NCBI GenBank assembly: GCA_913063325.1
Contig: CAJXYE010000026.1
Span: forward strand, 1 to 61,057
DNA: 61,057 bases
Direction: 5' to 3'
From: an uncultured Colwellia sp.
Lineage (GTDB): Bacteria > Pseudomonadota > Gammaproteobacteria > Enterobacterales > Alteromonadaceae
Numbering within the stretch: the stretch's first letter is position 1; each line of letters begins with the position of its first letter. Below, one piece after another: positions 26,690 through 34,876 of this stretch. The notes below the pieces were generated by a model that did not search any database, was not told the origin of the DNA, and saw only the letters and a list, made by a program, of their open reading frames with translations. Position numbers and translations under genes: made by a program.

Positions 26690-28840
26690 ATGACCAACGA
26701 GCCAGAAAATCAAGGTGAATGGGATCGATATTGTCAGATGCGGCCTAGATTAAGACCACATGTAAGGGTTTATCGTCAGCATTTTCGTGGTCAGTTATGG
26801 TATGTTTTTCAAAATAGTGCTAGTGGCCGTTTTCACAGATTAACACCCGCGGCATATCAATTAATTGGACGTTTTGATGGTAGTAAAACTATTGGTGAAT
26901 TGATGATTCAATGTCAGTTAAATGATAAGAGTGAAAGTGTAATAGATAAAGGTGAAGCGATACAGCTTGTTAAACAGCTTTCATACTCTGATTTACTGCA
27001 ATTAGATCAGCATTTAGCTATTGATTTTTATCGTTCTCGGTTATTAGCTTACCAAAAGTTAAAGAGTTGGCGTAGATTTTTTAATCCGCTGGCATTGAAA
27101 TTTCCATTTTTTGATCCTGATAATTTTCTGAACCATACACGTATAATTGCTAAGCTGCTATTTAGCTATTACGGGCTGGCTATTTGGCTAATTACCCTAT
27201 TATATGCTGGTTTCTTAGCTGGTATTCATTGGCAAGAACTAACTAATAACTTTATTGATCGTGTTCTTGGTGCTGATAATATTTTGCTGCTGTTTATTAT
27301 TTTTCCTCTGGTTAAAATAATACACGAGTTAGGTCATGGCTATGCTGCAAAGCGCTGGGGAGGCGAAATCCATGAAATAGGGGTAATGTTTTTGGTTTTT
27401 ATGCCAATTCCCTATGTGGATGCCAGCTCAGTCACTGCACTTAGAGAAAAGCACCGTAGGGTGATCGTCGCAGCAGCAGGCATGCTAGTAGAGGTATTTA
27501 TTGCGGCTTTAGCTATGATGATTTGGGTAAATTCTGAGCCAGGTATTATACGAGCAATAGCATTTAATGTGATTTTTTTGGCCAGTGTATCAACACTCTT
27601 ATTTAATGGTAATCCATTATTAAGATATGACGGCTATTATATGCTAAGTGATTTTTTGGAAATGCCCAATTTGGCTCCTCGCTCGAATCAATACATTGGG
27701 TATTTAATCCAGCGTTATTTATTTCACGCCAATATAGAAACTCCAGATGCTAGCGATAGTGAAAAAGTATGGTTATTTTTCTATGGCATTCTTTCTTTTT
27801 GTTATCGCATGTTTGTTTGGGCTGCGATTATATTTTTTGTTGCAACAAAATTTTTCTTTTTTGGCGTTATTTTGGCAATATGGGGGGCTACACTCATGCT
27901 GTTTAGACCTGTCTATAAATTATTTAGCTATCTTTTTACTTCACCAAAGTTAGCACCAGTAAGACCTAGAGCTATTACTATTAGTTTCTCGTTCATTGCA
28001 TTACTTATTGCAGGAGGGCTACTGGTTCCTGTGCCATATACCAAACTGTCAGAGGGAGTAGTGTGGATGCCTGAAGGGGCTTTGGTTCGTGCTAAGGCAT
28101 CGGGGTTTATCGCCTCTGTAGAGCGTGAATCGAACCGTATTATCAACAAAGGAGAATCATTGGTTGTTATGGAAGACCCTCTCGCTGTTTCTGAAGTAGA
28201 AATTCTTAAAGCACAAAAGCAAGAGCTTGAAGCAGAATATCAGGCATTAGAAATAAGAGATCGTGTCCGTGCTGAAGTTGTTGCACAACATATGACGCTA
28301 TTAAATTCAAGGTTAGATAAAGCTCAAACTAACTTGAAACAGATGGTGGTAACGAGTGATTTTTCCGGACGTTTTGTGCCAGTAGGTATGGGGGACATCA
28401 TTGGCAGTTATGTTCAAAAAGGGCAGTTACTTGGCTATATACTTGGTGCACACCAAAGCACGATTAAAACCGTTGTTGACCAGCGTGATTATTTGTTAGT
28501 GAGAGATCGTTTTATAAAGATTGATGCGTTATTTATTGAGGATTTGGCTAAGCCTATACCGCTAAAAATTATTCATCAGGTGCCTTCAGCAACGGATCGT
28601 CTACCTAGCCGTGCTTTGTCTCAGGCCGGAGGTGGAGGCTACTATTTAGATCCAACAGACTTTGATGGAAATAAAGCGTTGCAATCACACTTTGAATTTG
28701 AATTTGTTGCAAGCAAAGAGTTGCCTACTTTAAAAAGTGGCGGACGAGTTTATGTCAGATTCGATCTTGGCTCTGAGCCTGTATTTTGGCGAATTTACCG
28801 TAACCTTCGTCATTTATTTTTACATGAATTCTCCATTTAG
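26690..28840 (+). CDS. PqqD-like / M50 site-2 protease / HlyD fusion protein
   Basis: This encodes 716 residues from the ATG at 26690; a GTG lies directly before it. Residues about 30-110 resemble a PqqD-like peptide-binding domain (LWYVFQNSASGRFHRLTPAA). Several membrane segments follow, with the M50 zinc motif HELGH at 212-216 and the third-ligand motif NPLLRYDGYY with D314. After about 425 the chain becomes a HlyD-like periplasmic part with two lipoyl halves and a coiled coil. M50 proteases cut within or near membranes; PqqD-like domains hold substrate peptides. I infer that it recognises the giant protein, perhaps its N-terminal motif, and cuts or conducts it during export. It overlaps no gene but is tightly packed between two other HlyD-like genes. 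Confidence 0.83.
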   Translation: MTNEPENQGEWDRYCQMRPRLRPHVRVYRQHFRGQLWYVFQNSASGRFHRLTPAAYQLIGRFDGSKTIGELMIQCQLNDKSESVIDKGEAIQLVKQLSYSDLLQLDQHLAIDFYRSRLLAYQKLKSWRRFFNPLALKFPFFDPDNFLNHTRIIAKLLFSYYGLAIWLITLLYAGFLAGIHWQELTNNFIDRVLGADNILLLFIIFPLVKIIHELGHGYAAKRWGGEIHEIGVMFLVFMPIPYVDASSVTALREKHRRVIVAAAGMLVEVFIAALAMMIWVNSEPGIIRAIAFNVIFLASVSTLLFNGNPLLRYDGYYMLSDFLEMPNLAPRSNQYIGYLIQRYLFHANIETPDASDSEKVWLFFYGILSFCYRMFVWAAIIFFVATKFFFFGVILAIWGATLMLFRPVYKLFSYLFTSPKLAPVRPRAITISFSFIALLIAGGLLVPVPYTKLSEGVVWMPEGALVRAKASGFIASVERESNRIINKGESLVVMEDPLAVSEVEILKAQKQELEAEYQALEIRDRVRAEVVAQHMTLLNSRLDKAQTNLKQMVVTSDFSGRFVPVGMGDIIGSYVQKGQLLGYILGAHQSTIKTVVDQRDYLLVRDRFIKIDALFIEDLAKPIPLKIIHQVPSATDRLPSRALSQAGGGGYYLDPTDFDGNKALQSHFEFEFVASKELPTLKSGGRVYVRFDLGSEPVFWRIYRNLRHLFLHEFSI

Positions 28841-28848
28841 GCGTTTAT

Positions 28849-29706
28849 ATGAATTATCTATTAAGTTGTAAAAAAACAGGCGGAAAACAAATTAAATTAG
28901 TACGCAAAATCAGGTGCTTGTTATTAGTCTGTTTTTTCTTTTCTCAAAATGTCAGTGCTGAAAATCTTGATTGCCTTATTGTACCTAGCAAGGTGATTGA
29001 TATTGGTAGTCCAACAACAGGATTATTAACAAATATTCCAGTTGACCGTGGAGATATTGTTAAGCAGGGACAAATTATCGCAATGCTTAATTCCGGGATA
29101 GAGCGAACTAGCCTCGCTTTAGCTAAAGAGAGAGCACAAAATAATACTGAGATAGATCAGAGCCAAGCACGTTTACTGTATCTGCAAAGTAAAGAGTCTA
29201 GGCTGAGACAACTATTTGAAAATAAGACAGTCTCAAAAGAATCATTGGATAAAGCAGAGATTGAGCGTGTATTGGCAGAGCATGACGTTAAAAAAGCTAT
29301 GGTTAATAATAAATTATCGGCACTTGAACTTGCTAGGGCAGAAGAGTTATTAAAACAGCGAACCATCGAGAGTCCAATTAGCGGGGTCGTGATGGAAAAG
29401 ACCTTGAATGTCGGTGAATACATTAACGAAACTTCTTATATTTTGAAAATAGCTCAAATCGATCCATTACATGTCGAAGTGTATGTACCCGTGACTTATT
29501 ATAAAAAAGTTGCAGTGGGCACTAGGGCAAAGGTGTCATTAAAAGAGCCATTAAAAGGGATTTATAATGCTGAGGTTAAGGTAGTTGATTATGTTATGGA
29601 TCCTGCGAGCAGTACCTTTGGCGTAAGGCTTTGGTTAAGTAATCCTGAACATGCAATTGCAACTGGTGCAAAATGCCAATTAAGTTTTGATTTAAAGAGC
29701 AATTAA
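28849..29706 (+). CDS. Periplasmic HlyD/MFP-type adaptor subunit
   Basis: This encodes 285 residues. A basic start and the hydrophobic stretch CLLLVCFFF with NVSA form a signal peptide that is probably cut near residue 37. Then come the lipoyl half (PTTGLLTNIPVDRGDIVKQG), a coiled-coil hairpin at about 90-155, the second lipoyl half (IESPISGVVMEKTLNVGEYI) and a beta-barrel. It is short for the family and lacks the C-terminal membrane-proximal domain. It begins 9 bases after the M50-HlyD gene and ends the operon. Three HlyD-like proteins in a row with no ABC ATPase or TolC-like gene nearby is the striking feature. Confidence 0.85.
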   Translation: MNYLLSCKKTGGKQIKLVRKIRCLLLVCFFFSQNVSAENLDCLIVPSKVIDIGSPTTGLLTNIPVDRGDIVKQGQIIAMLNSGIERTSLALAKERAQNNTEIDQSQARLLYLQSKESRLRQLFENKTVSKESLDKAEIERVLAEHDVKKAMVNNKLSALELARAEELLKQRTIESPISGVVMEKTLNVGEYINETSYILKIAQIDPLHVEVYVPVTYYKKVAVGTRAKVSLKEPLKGIYNAEVKVVDYVMDPASSTFGVRLWLSNPEHAIATGAKCQLSFDLKSN

Positions 29707-30025
29707 CCGCTACTGTGGCAAGTCTACGGCTTAAACAGGCTTTATTGATACAAGGTATAATCCAATTCAGCTTTAAGTGCCAACCATCTAATAGCTCAGA
29801 TTTGTTACCCAATATATACTAATGTATTACTCAAGTTATGTTACCTAGGTGTCGCCATAAAAGCGTTATATACATCTAATATGTTGATTATCATCGCCAG
29901 GAGAAAATCAGCTAAAAATCATAATAACTTCAGGTGTTTTAGAGTCGACTTGTTTAAATTGATGTCTTGTTCAATCACATTTAGCGAAGTTAAATAATTC
30001 GTTTATTGCAAAATAAAGATAAATT
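29707..30025. other. 319-bp intergenic region after the LEPR-XLL operon
   Basis: I see no gene, no clear terminator and no repeat shared with other gaps. The last 80 bases are AT-rich and probably held the promoter of the broken gene at 30026. Confidence 0.5.
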
Positions 30026-30380
30026 ATGAAGCGTAACTGTATTGCAATAACTCTGTTTTTTTTGACTTTAACTATCTGTAGCAAAAGTTATAGTCAAGAT
30101 GAATCTACATAGTTGGAAGGCCCCTATCTTGGGCAAAAGCCACCGGGCTTAATACCTGAATTATTTGCTCCGGATCTTCTTCAAACTGAGCATAGGGAAG
30201 TAGAGGTTGCCTTTACGCCAGATTTAAAGGAGTTCTATTTCCGAAGAAGGGGAGGAGAATATAAAAAATACATTGGTTGTCATTCGTTACGAAAATAACC
30301 GATGGATCGAGTCAATTGTGCCACCCAGAGCTGGGGACTGGGTAGATGTACAGGTTATCGAAACCCTCAGGCCCCAATAA
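30026..30380 (+). pseudogene. Broken secreted PD40/beta-propeller-like protein, N-terminal fragment
   Basis: An ATG at 30026 opens a signal peptide (MKRNCIAITLFFLTLTIC) that meets an in-frame TAG at 30110-30112. Reading continues in the same frame with GPYLGQKPPGLIPELFAP and FTPDLKEFYFRRRGG, typical of the first blade of secreted PD40/TolB-like propeller proteins. An A6 run at 30263-30268 then shifts the frame; in the new frame NTLVVIRYENNRWIESIVPP continues to a TAA at 30378. Intact relatives are far longer, so the C-terminal bulk is lost. The lesions are one nonsense codon, one frameshift and one truncation. Confidence 0.75.
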
Positions 30381-30608
30381 TAAGCCATATAACAAACTAA
30401 GTCAGTGGAGCAAGATTCGCTAGGATCCTTTTACTCGCTGAGTAGGGCGCCACAGGGATTCCAAAGGGACTTTTGGCGTTTAGCGCCCCTTGAGTGTAGT
30501 CACCACCGCGACACCAAACAGAAAATTAAAGCTCCAATCCTATCAATTCATCATACTTAAGATAGATATAGTCACTGCGTCACTGAGCATAGCGTATGTA
30601 CCCTTTAT
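30381..30608. other. Intergenic region with a dispersed repeat
   Basis: The region between the broken propeller gene and the end of the dioxygenase gene holds copy 2 of the CACCGCGACGCCAAGCAG-type repeat at 30496-30545. I see no other feature. Confidence 0.5.
30496..30545 (+). repeat. Dispersed CACCGCGACGCCAAGCAG-type repeat, copy 2
   Basis: The copy starts GTAGTCACCACCGCGACACC and continues AAACAGAAAATTAAAGCTCC. It shares the GTAGTC start and core with copy 1 at 1984. Confidence 0.5.
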
Positions 30609-31229
30609 TCAGACAACCACATCGATAGTTGTCTCAATTAGCTTGTTATTTTGGGTAAAAACCATGGAAACGGCTTTTGCTTGCTCGGCCGACATTCTAC
30701 GATAAAGACCGTCAGCATTGTTATCTGTATCGCCAGCAATATAAAACTGTGTGGTTAAAACCTCACGCACTCCATTAAGTATTTTAACGTGAATATGAGG
30801 AGCACGACCCGGGTATATAGTTGGCTTGATGGTTTTAAAGCTGTAGTTACCATTTTTGTCCGTTATATCATGGCCAAATCCTTGAAAGCCATTGTCGTAG
30901 GTAACGCTCCGTCTATCAGCTGAGTGTAAATATTTGCCATTAACATCGCATTGCCAAATCTCTATTCGGTGTCCAGCTAGTGGTTTACCTTGCTTAGACA
31001 TCAACTTACCTTTGAGCTGTATAATTTCACCACCAGCCTTTTTTATCGATCCGGATACTTTAATAAGATTGTTATCAATATCACTAAAGCGCATAGATGA
31101 GCTTGGATAAAAGGGTCCTTCAGTTGTCCGTGGCGTCAATACTTCGGACATTGCATTACGTGAATAGACAGATAAGCCAGCTAAGGTAACTAAGCCTTTT
31201 AATAAACCTCTACGCGTTAGTAATTTCAT
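30609..31229 (-). CDS. Intradiol ring-cleavage dioxygenase-like protein with Tat-type signal
   Basis: This encodes 206 residues. The twin arginine and hydrophobic stretch (LTRRGLLKGLVTLAGLSVYS) resemble a Tat signal, which fits export of a folded metalloenzyme. The mature part has the intradiol dioxygenase fold signature: GPFYP near 38-42, GHRIEIWQCDVNGKY near 87-100 and YPGRAPHIHVKI at 139-150. The four non-heme iron(III) ligands of the family (two Tyr, two His) fit Y100, Y139, H145 and H147. Known family members open catechol or protocatechuate rings; the true substrate of these exported short forms is not established. It lies 95 bases downstream of the CBM9-like gene on the same strand and may be co-transcribed with it. 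Confidence 0.85.
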   Translation of the reverse strand: MKLLTRRGLLKGLVTLAGLSVYSRNAMSEVLTPRTTEGPFYPSSSMRFSDIDNNLIKVSGSIKKAGGEIIQLKGKLMSKQGKPLAGHRIEIWQCDVNGKYLHSADRRSVTYDNGFQGFGHDITDKNGNYSFKTIKPTIYPGRAPHIHVKILNGVREVLTTQFYIAGDTDNNADGLYRRMSAEQAKAVSMVFTQNNKLIETTIDVVV

Positions 31230-31324
31230 TTGATAGTCCCTTGGTAAATAATTATTTATGGTTGTTATTAGTTTTGTTGTCGTTTCATTAATCCATATAC
31301 TTTCAAGTTTTATATTTACAGCTA

Positions 31325-32008
31325 TTACTTAGCAGAAGAAAGCTTAGAAAAAGAAAATTTAGCCCAAGTAGAGCTATCAGTATCTACAGCATTTTCTGGA
31401 TAAGAGAATGACGTGGAGTTTTCACCGTCATTAACACCGCTTACGCTAATCATCATATTCCAAGTGTCACCAGGGAATTTCTTACGAAGAATTTGCATTT
31501 CCCTATGGGTACCCTTCAAAAAGTTGGGTTTCAAGCCATCCTCTGCTTCTACTCTGCCGGCATAAGGTACCCAAAAGCCACTCCAATCTTTTAAGTTCCA
31601 ACGGTCAGGCTTACTCCATTCTTTGCCGTTGAATACTCGTTCACCTAATTGCGCAGAGGCATGAAGTTTATGGAGATAACCGGTTTTAGCATGTTCCACA
31701 TAGATATCAATAACAGCATAATCTTCGGCTTTGCCTTTGGCGCATACGTATAATGAGTGCTTATCATGCATTAGATAAACGAAAGTGTTTGCTGGTAGTT
31801 CGAATTTTATAGCAGAATTCCATTCGTCTTTGTCACAACGGCCATCGAATAGTGGAGCTTTGTTGGTTGAGTTTATCGTGATGACATCGGCTGTATTATC
31901 TTTAGTTGCTATAACTTCAGTGGCTACTACCTTAGCGGTTACTAGTGATAGGACTATGGTTGATAAAATAATGCCAGGTACAAAAGTTTTTGACAGTTTA
32001 TGCTGCAT
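31325..32008 (-). CDS. Secreted CBM9/DOMON-like domain protein
   Basis: This encodes 227 residues from the ATG at 32008; AAAGGAAA immediately upstream is a much better ribosome binding site than the one before a possible ATG at 32038. A signal peptide (about residues 1-29) leads to APLFDGRCDKDEWNSA, then YLMHDKHSLYVCAKG and IDIYVEHAKTGYLH. This pattern is typical of CBM9-like or DOMON-like beta-sandwich domains that bind sugars or heme in exported proteins. It probably acts in the periplasm or outside. The gene is the intact parent of the broken copy at 33629-34113. The neighbouring dioxygenase-like gene is next on the same strand. Confidence 0.75.
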   Translation of the reverse strand: MQHKLSKTFVPGIILSTIVLSLVTAKVVATEVIATKDNTADVITINSTNKAPLFDGRCDKDEWNSAIKFELPANTFVYLMHDKHSLYVCAKGKAEDYAVIDIYVEHAKTGYLHKLHASAQLGERVFNGKEWSKPDRWNLKDWSGFWVPYAGRVEAEDGLKPNFLKGTHREMQILRKKFPGDTWNMMISVSGVNDGENSTSFSYPENAVDTDSSTWAKFSFSKLSSAK

Positions 32009-32462
32009 ATTTTCCTTTCCCTTGGAGGTTTTATTCATTTAGATATTCATTTAGATATTAAAGAGTATCTGTGAGGTTCCAATTGATTCTCGGTGAGTGG
32101 TGCTTTATTTACGATCAATTGCAGTTTTAGCTTAGGCATAAAAATAAACGAGAAAGTGGCTGTTTATCGTTATTCTAATATCAGGTTAAATTAAAGCGAT
32201 TTACTCTTTGATTCGCGCTTTTCTCTTGTCTTGCCATAGATAATATCTCCTAAGTGGCTTAAGTGGTAGTCGTTAATACTTACGATTAAGTTTTATTGGT
32301 TACATGATAAACTCACTTACCAGTAAGCCAATAAATGGTTAAATTTAAACAAATATTTTGCATTGCAACCGCTGGTTGACAAAATAACAACCGAGCTTGC
32401 TAGTCTGCAACTACTGGATTTTCTATGCTTGCCGCTCAATTATAGTTGATGGAGTAAACCGA
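32009..32462. other. Divergent promoter region between the CBM9-like and XRE regulator genes
   Basis: This 454-bp AT-rich region has a 12-bp tandem repeat (TTTAGATATTCA near 32039-32060). The part at 32099-32183 is copied, degenerate, at 34106-34190. GGAG before 32463 is the ribosome binding site of the regulator. No gene is seen. Confidence 0.5.
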
Positions 32463-33440
32463 ATGATATTAGCAGATAAGATTATCAAATTAAGAAAGCA
32501 ATCAGGGTGGTCGCAGGAAGAGCTGGCTGAAAAGATGAATATTTCCAGACAGTCTGTCTCTAAATGGGAAAGTACAAATAGCATACCGGATTTAAATAGA
32601 ATAATTATGTTAGCGGAGATTTTTGACGTTACCACTGACTTTTTACTGAAAGATGAATACGAGACTTTTGACTCTGTCACTGAAAGTAAAGAGCCAAGCA
32701 TTACTCAAATTACCTTAGAGCAGGCGCTGAAATATGTTGAAAATAAAATGGAAGTGTCTAGCTTAGTTACTAAGGGAGTCATGTTTTGTTTGTGCTCAGT
32801 AGTGCCACTATTTTTCTTTTTGGCCATGGCTGAAACAAATCGGTTAAACCTGCCTGACAATATGGCAGCAGGACTTGGCGTATTATGTATCTTAATAATG
32901 GTCTCTATTGGTGTTAGTTTTTTTATTAAAATTAACCAATATGAAAGTGGTCTAGCAACAATAGATAATGAACGATTTGAACTGGCCTATGGTGTACATA
33001 GCGTATTTCAAGAAAAATTAGAAAAATTTCGTCCTCGATATAATTTACGATTATCAATAGCTATATTCTTGTTTATTATTAGCTTTGTTCCATTAATGTT
33101 TTCCGCTATTTTCTTTAAAGGCGCAGGTATTACGTTAATGATGCTTATTGTACTTATGCTAATCATAGCAACAGGGATCTATATTTTGACACCTGTTTCC
33201 GCTAGATATGATGCTTATAACAATATTCTTAAAGACCATGCGGTGACTGAAAAAAGCAAGCGTGTAAAACGTGCAGAAAAACTAGCTGCGTTCTATTGGC
33301 CTCTACTAACAACCATATTCCTTGGTTGGAGTTTATGGACCATGAATTGGGGAGTTACCTGGATCATATGGCCGGTAGGAGCAGTACTTTTTGCTGCTTT
33401 AGTGGGATTAATGGAGTTAATGGATAAAGAAGAGCCTTAA
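32463..33440 (+). CDS. XRE-family HTH regulator with a membrane domain
   Basis: This encodes 325 residues from the ATG at 32463, which has GGAG upstream and starts directly at the helix-turn-helix domain; the longer frame from 32397 adds 22 residues without family support. Residues about 3-65 are a XRE/Cro-type HTH (WSQEELAEKMNISRQSVSKW, then IPDLNRIIMLAEIFDVTTDF). After a charged linker come about six hydrophobic segments in two groups (about 100-150 and 195-245, then near the C-terminus). Such membrane-tethered XRE regulators usually sense envelope signals through unknown means. It lies divergently from the CBM9-like gene, its most likely target, and between that gene and its broken duplicate. 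Confidence 0.8.
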   Translation: MILADKIIKLRKQSGWSQEELAEKMNISRQSVSKWESTNSIPDLNRIIMLAEIFDVTTDFLLKDEYETFDSVTESKEPSITQITLEQALKYVENKMEVSSLVTKGVMFCLCSVVPLFFFLAMAETNRLNLPDNMAAGLGVLCILIMVSIGVSFFIKINQYESGLATIDNERFELAYGVHSVFQEKLEKFRPRYNLRLSIAIFLFIISFVPLMFSAIFFKGAGITLMMLIVLMLIIATGIYILTPVSARYDAYNNILKDHAVTEKSKRVKRAEKLAAFYWPLLTTIFLGWSLWTMNWGVTWIIWPVGAVLFAALVGLMELMDKEEP

Positions 33441-33449
33441 AAGTGATCT

Positions 33450-33480
33450 ACTGTTATTTACACGCAATATAAATAACAGT
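33450..33480 (+). terminator. Hairpin after the XRE regulator gene
   Basis: ACTGTTATTT (33450-33459) and AAATAACAGT (33471-33480) form a perfect 10-bp stem 10 bases after the stop codon. There is no T tract, so it may stabilise the 3' end rather than end transcription. Confidence 0.45.
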
Positions 33481-33628
33481 GAAACTTACCAAATTATATT
33501 AATCTAACTAGTTATGTTTGATAAGCAAAGAGCGACTTACCTTAGGAAGTCGTTTTTTTGTATCTATCATAAAGTACTTTGGCATCCATCGGTGTTGCTA
33601 ACAAGCGGAAAATTAAACCCCAAGCTCA

Positions 33629-34113
33629 TTACTTAGATAAAGAAACCTTAGAAAAAGAAAACTTAGTCCAAGTCGAGCTATCAGTATCGACTGCTTTTTC
33701 GGAATAAGAGAGTCCTGTAGAGCTCTAATTGTGATAAATGCCGCTTACGTTAATCATGATGTTCCAAGTATCACCGATAAATTTCTTACGAAGAATTTGC
33801 ATTTACCTATGAGACCCTTTCAAAAATGTTGGCTTCAATCCATCCTCTGCTTCTACTCTGCCAGCATAAGGTACCCAAAAGCCACTCCAATCCTTTAGAT
33901 TCCAACGGTCAGATTTACTCCATTCTTTGTCTTTAAATACTTTTTCGCCTAATTGAGCAGGGGCTTGAAGGTTATGAAGATAACCCGTTTTAGTGTTCTC
34001 TATGTATACCCATTACCATGCATTAGATAAACGAAAATTTGTGCAGGCAGATCAAATTTCATTGCAGAATTCCATTCGTCTTTGCCACAACGACCATCGA
34101 ATAGCGGAGCTTT
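33629..34113 (-). pseudogene. Degenerate second copy of the CBM9-like gene
   Basis: The reverse strand aligns along its length with 31325-31861. The copy keeps the stop-codon end and the stretch around GYLHKLHA, but it has substitutions that destroy the frame, lacks about 50 bases relative to 31700-31755, and has lost the whole signal-peptide end. The deletion joins GGAGCTTT (matching 31854-31861) directly to sequence matching 32107 onward, just after GGTGCTTT at 32099-32106. Duplicated upstream DNA then continues to about 34190. Lesions and order are seen directly; the deletion mechanism is inferred. Confidence 0.85.
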
Positions 34114-34190
34114 ATTTATGCAAAATTTCAGTTTCAGCTTAGGTATAAAAATTAGCTATAAAACGACTGTTAATCGTTATTTTTACATCA
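34106..34190. repeat. Duplicated upstream DNA of the CBM9-like gene
   Basis: TTTATTTATG and CAGCTTAGGTATAAAAATTA match 32104-32183 (TTTATTTACG, TAGCTTAGGCATAAAAATAA), continuing to CATCAG. It shows that the duplication included the promoter region and not only the coding part. Confidence 0.65.
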
Positions 34191-34355
34191 GTTCTCCGAC
34201 TATGATGACGAACACTTTATTATCAAAAATATCTGACTTTAGCTGTGTTCATATCAATAATAGTTTGCTACGTTAAGGTAATATGTCTTCAGATTGGCTT
34301 ATTAGGTAAAGCCCTCTAAGCCACCAAAAAATAAATTAAATTGGGGAAATAAACA

Positions 34356-34706
34356 ATGGTAAACATGTTAATTACATATCAACTTAATGACGGTGATGTT
34401 ATTGAAATTAATCACCCTGAAGAGTTTGAGTTTAAAGATTTAGATGGCAACAGTTTAGGCAATGCTGCGATTATCAAGCTTCATCAGGATGATCTCATCT
34501 TGGCTGAAGCCGCCTTTGTCATCTCAGCTGAACATGAGAAAATTGTTATACCAAGCGATGCTGCATTCATGGAACCAAAAGCAGGAGTAAAACAGCCATT
34601 TGACTTTAATGGTCTGGTAAAAGTCTGTGGTTTTTCTTCTGTTAAATATAGATTTGATAGACAAGGTGATGATAGCTCTGATTGGGTTGTCGCTTATCCT
34701 CAGTAA
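34356..34706 (+). CDS. Small hypothetical soluble protein (116 aa)
   Basis: I do not recognise this protein. It is acidic, has no signal peptide, cysteine motif or membrane segment, and alternates short beta-like segments (LITYQLNDGDVIEI, IIKLHQDDLILAEAAFVI, VKYRFDRQGDDSSDWVVAY). GGGGAAATAAACA before the ATG is a good ribosome binding site, and a strong hairpin closes the transcript region downstream, so it appears to be a real gene. An alternative start three codons in (MLITYQ) is possible. Its neighbours on both sides are pseudogenes, which gives no clue to a role. Confidence 0.6.
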   Translation: MVNMLITYQLNDGDVIEINHPEEFEFKDLDGNSLGNAAIIKLHQDDLILAEAAFVISAEHEKIVIPSDAAFMEPKAGVKQPFDFNGLVKVCGFSSVKYRFDRQGDDSSDWVVAYPQ

Positions 34707-34826
34707 TCATTGTGGTAAACAAGTGAGGGCAGGGTAAAGTTAATTGTTAACCTCAAGCCTCAAAGTACAAATGACTATTTAAATTAAAGAGATAGTTGAA
34801 AGTTTGTTGGCAAGTAATGCTGAAAA

Positions 34827-34860
34827 ATACAGCGTTGTTTATTATAAAACAACGCTGTAT
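34827..34860 (-). terminator. Strong 14-bp hairpin terminator between convergent genes
   Basis: ATACAGCGTTGTTT (34827-34840) and AAACAACGCTGTAT (34847-34860) pair perfectly across a 6-base loop. On the minus strand it is followed by a T run (34823-34827), so it is a canonical terminator for the PKD-like pseudogene and may also end the forward transcript of the gene at 34356. Confidence 0.75.
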
Positions 34861-34876
34861 CGATTAGTCTTTAGCT

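Noticed and set aside
34082..34276. 64-codon forward frame over the broken CBM9-like copy
   Set aside because: It matches the antisense of the intact gene (the same frame appears at 31785), so it is a shadow.
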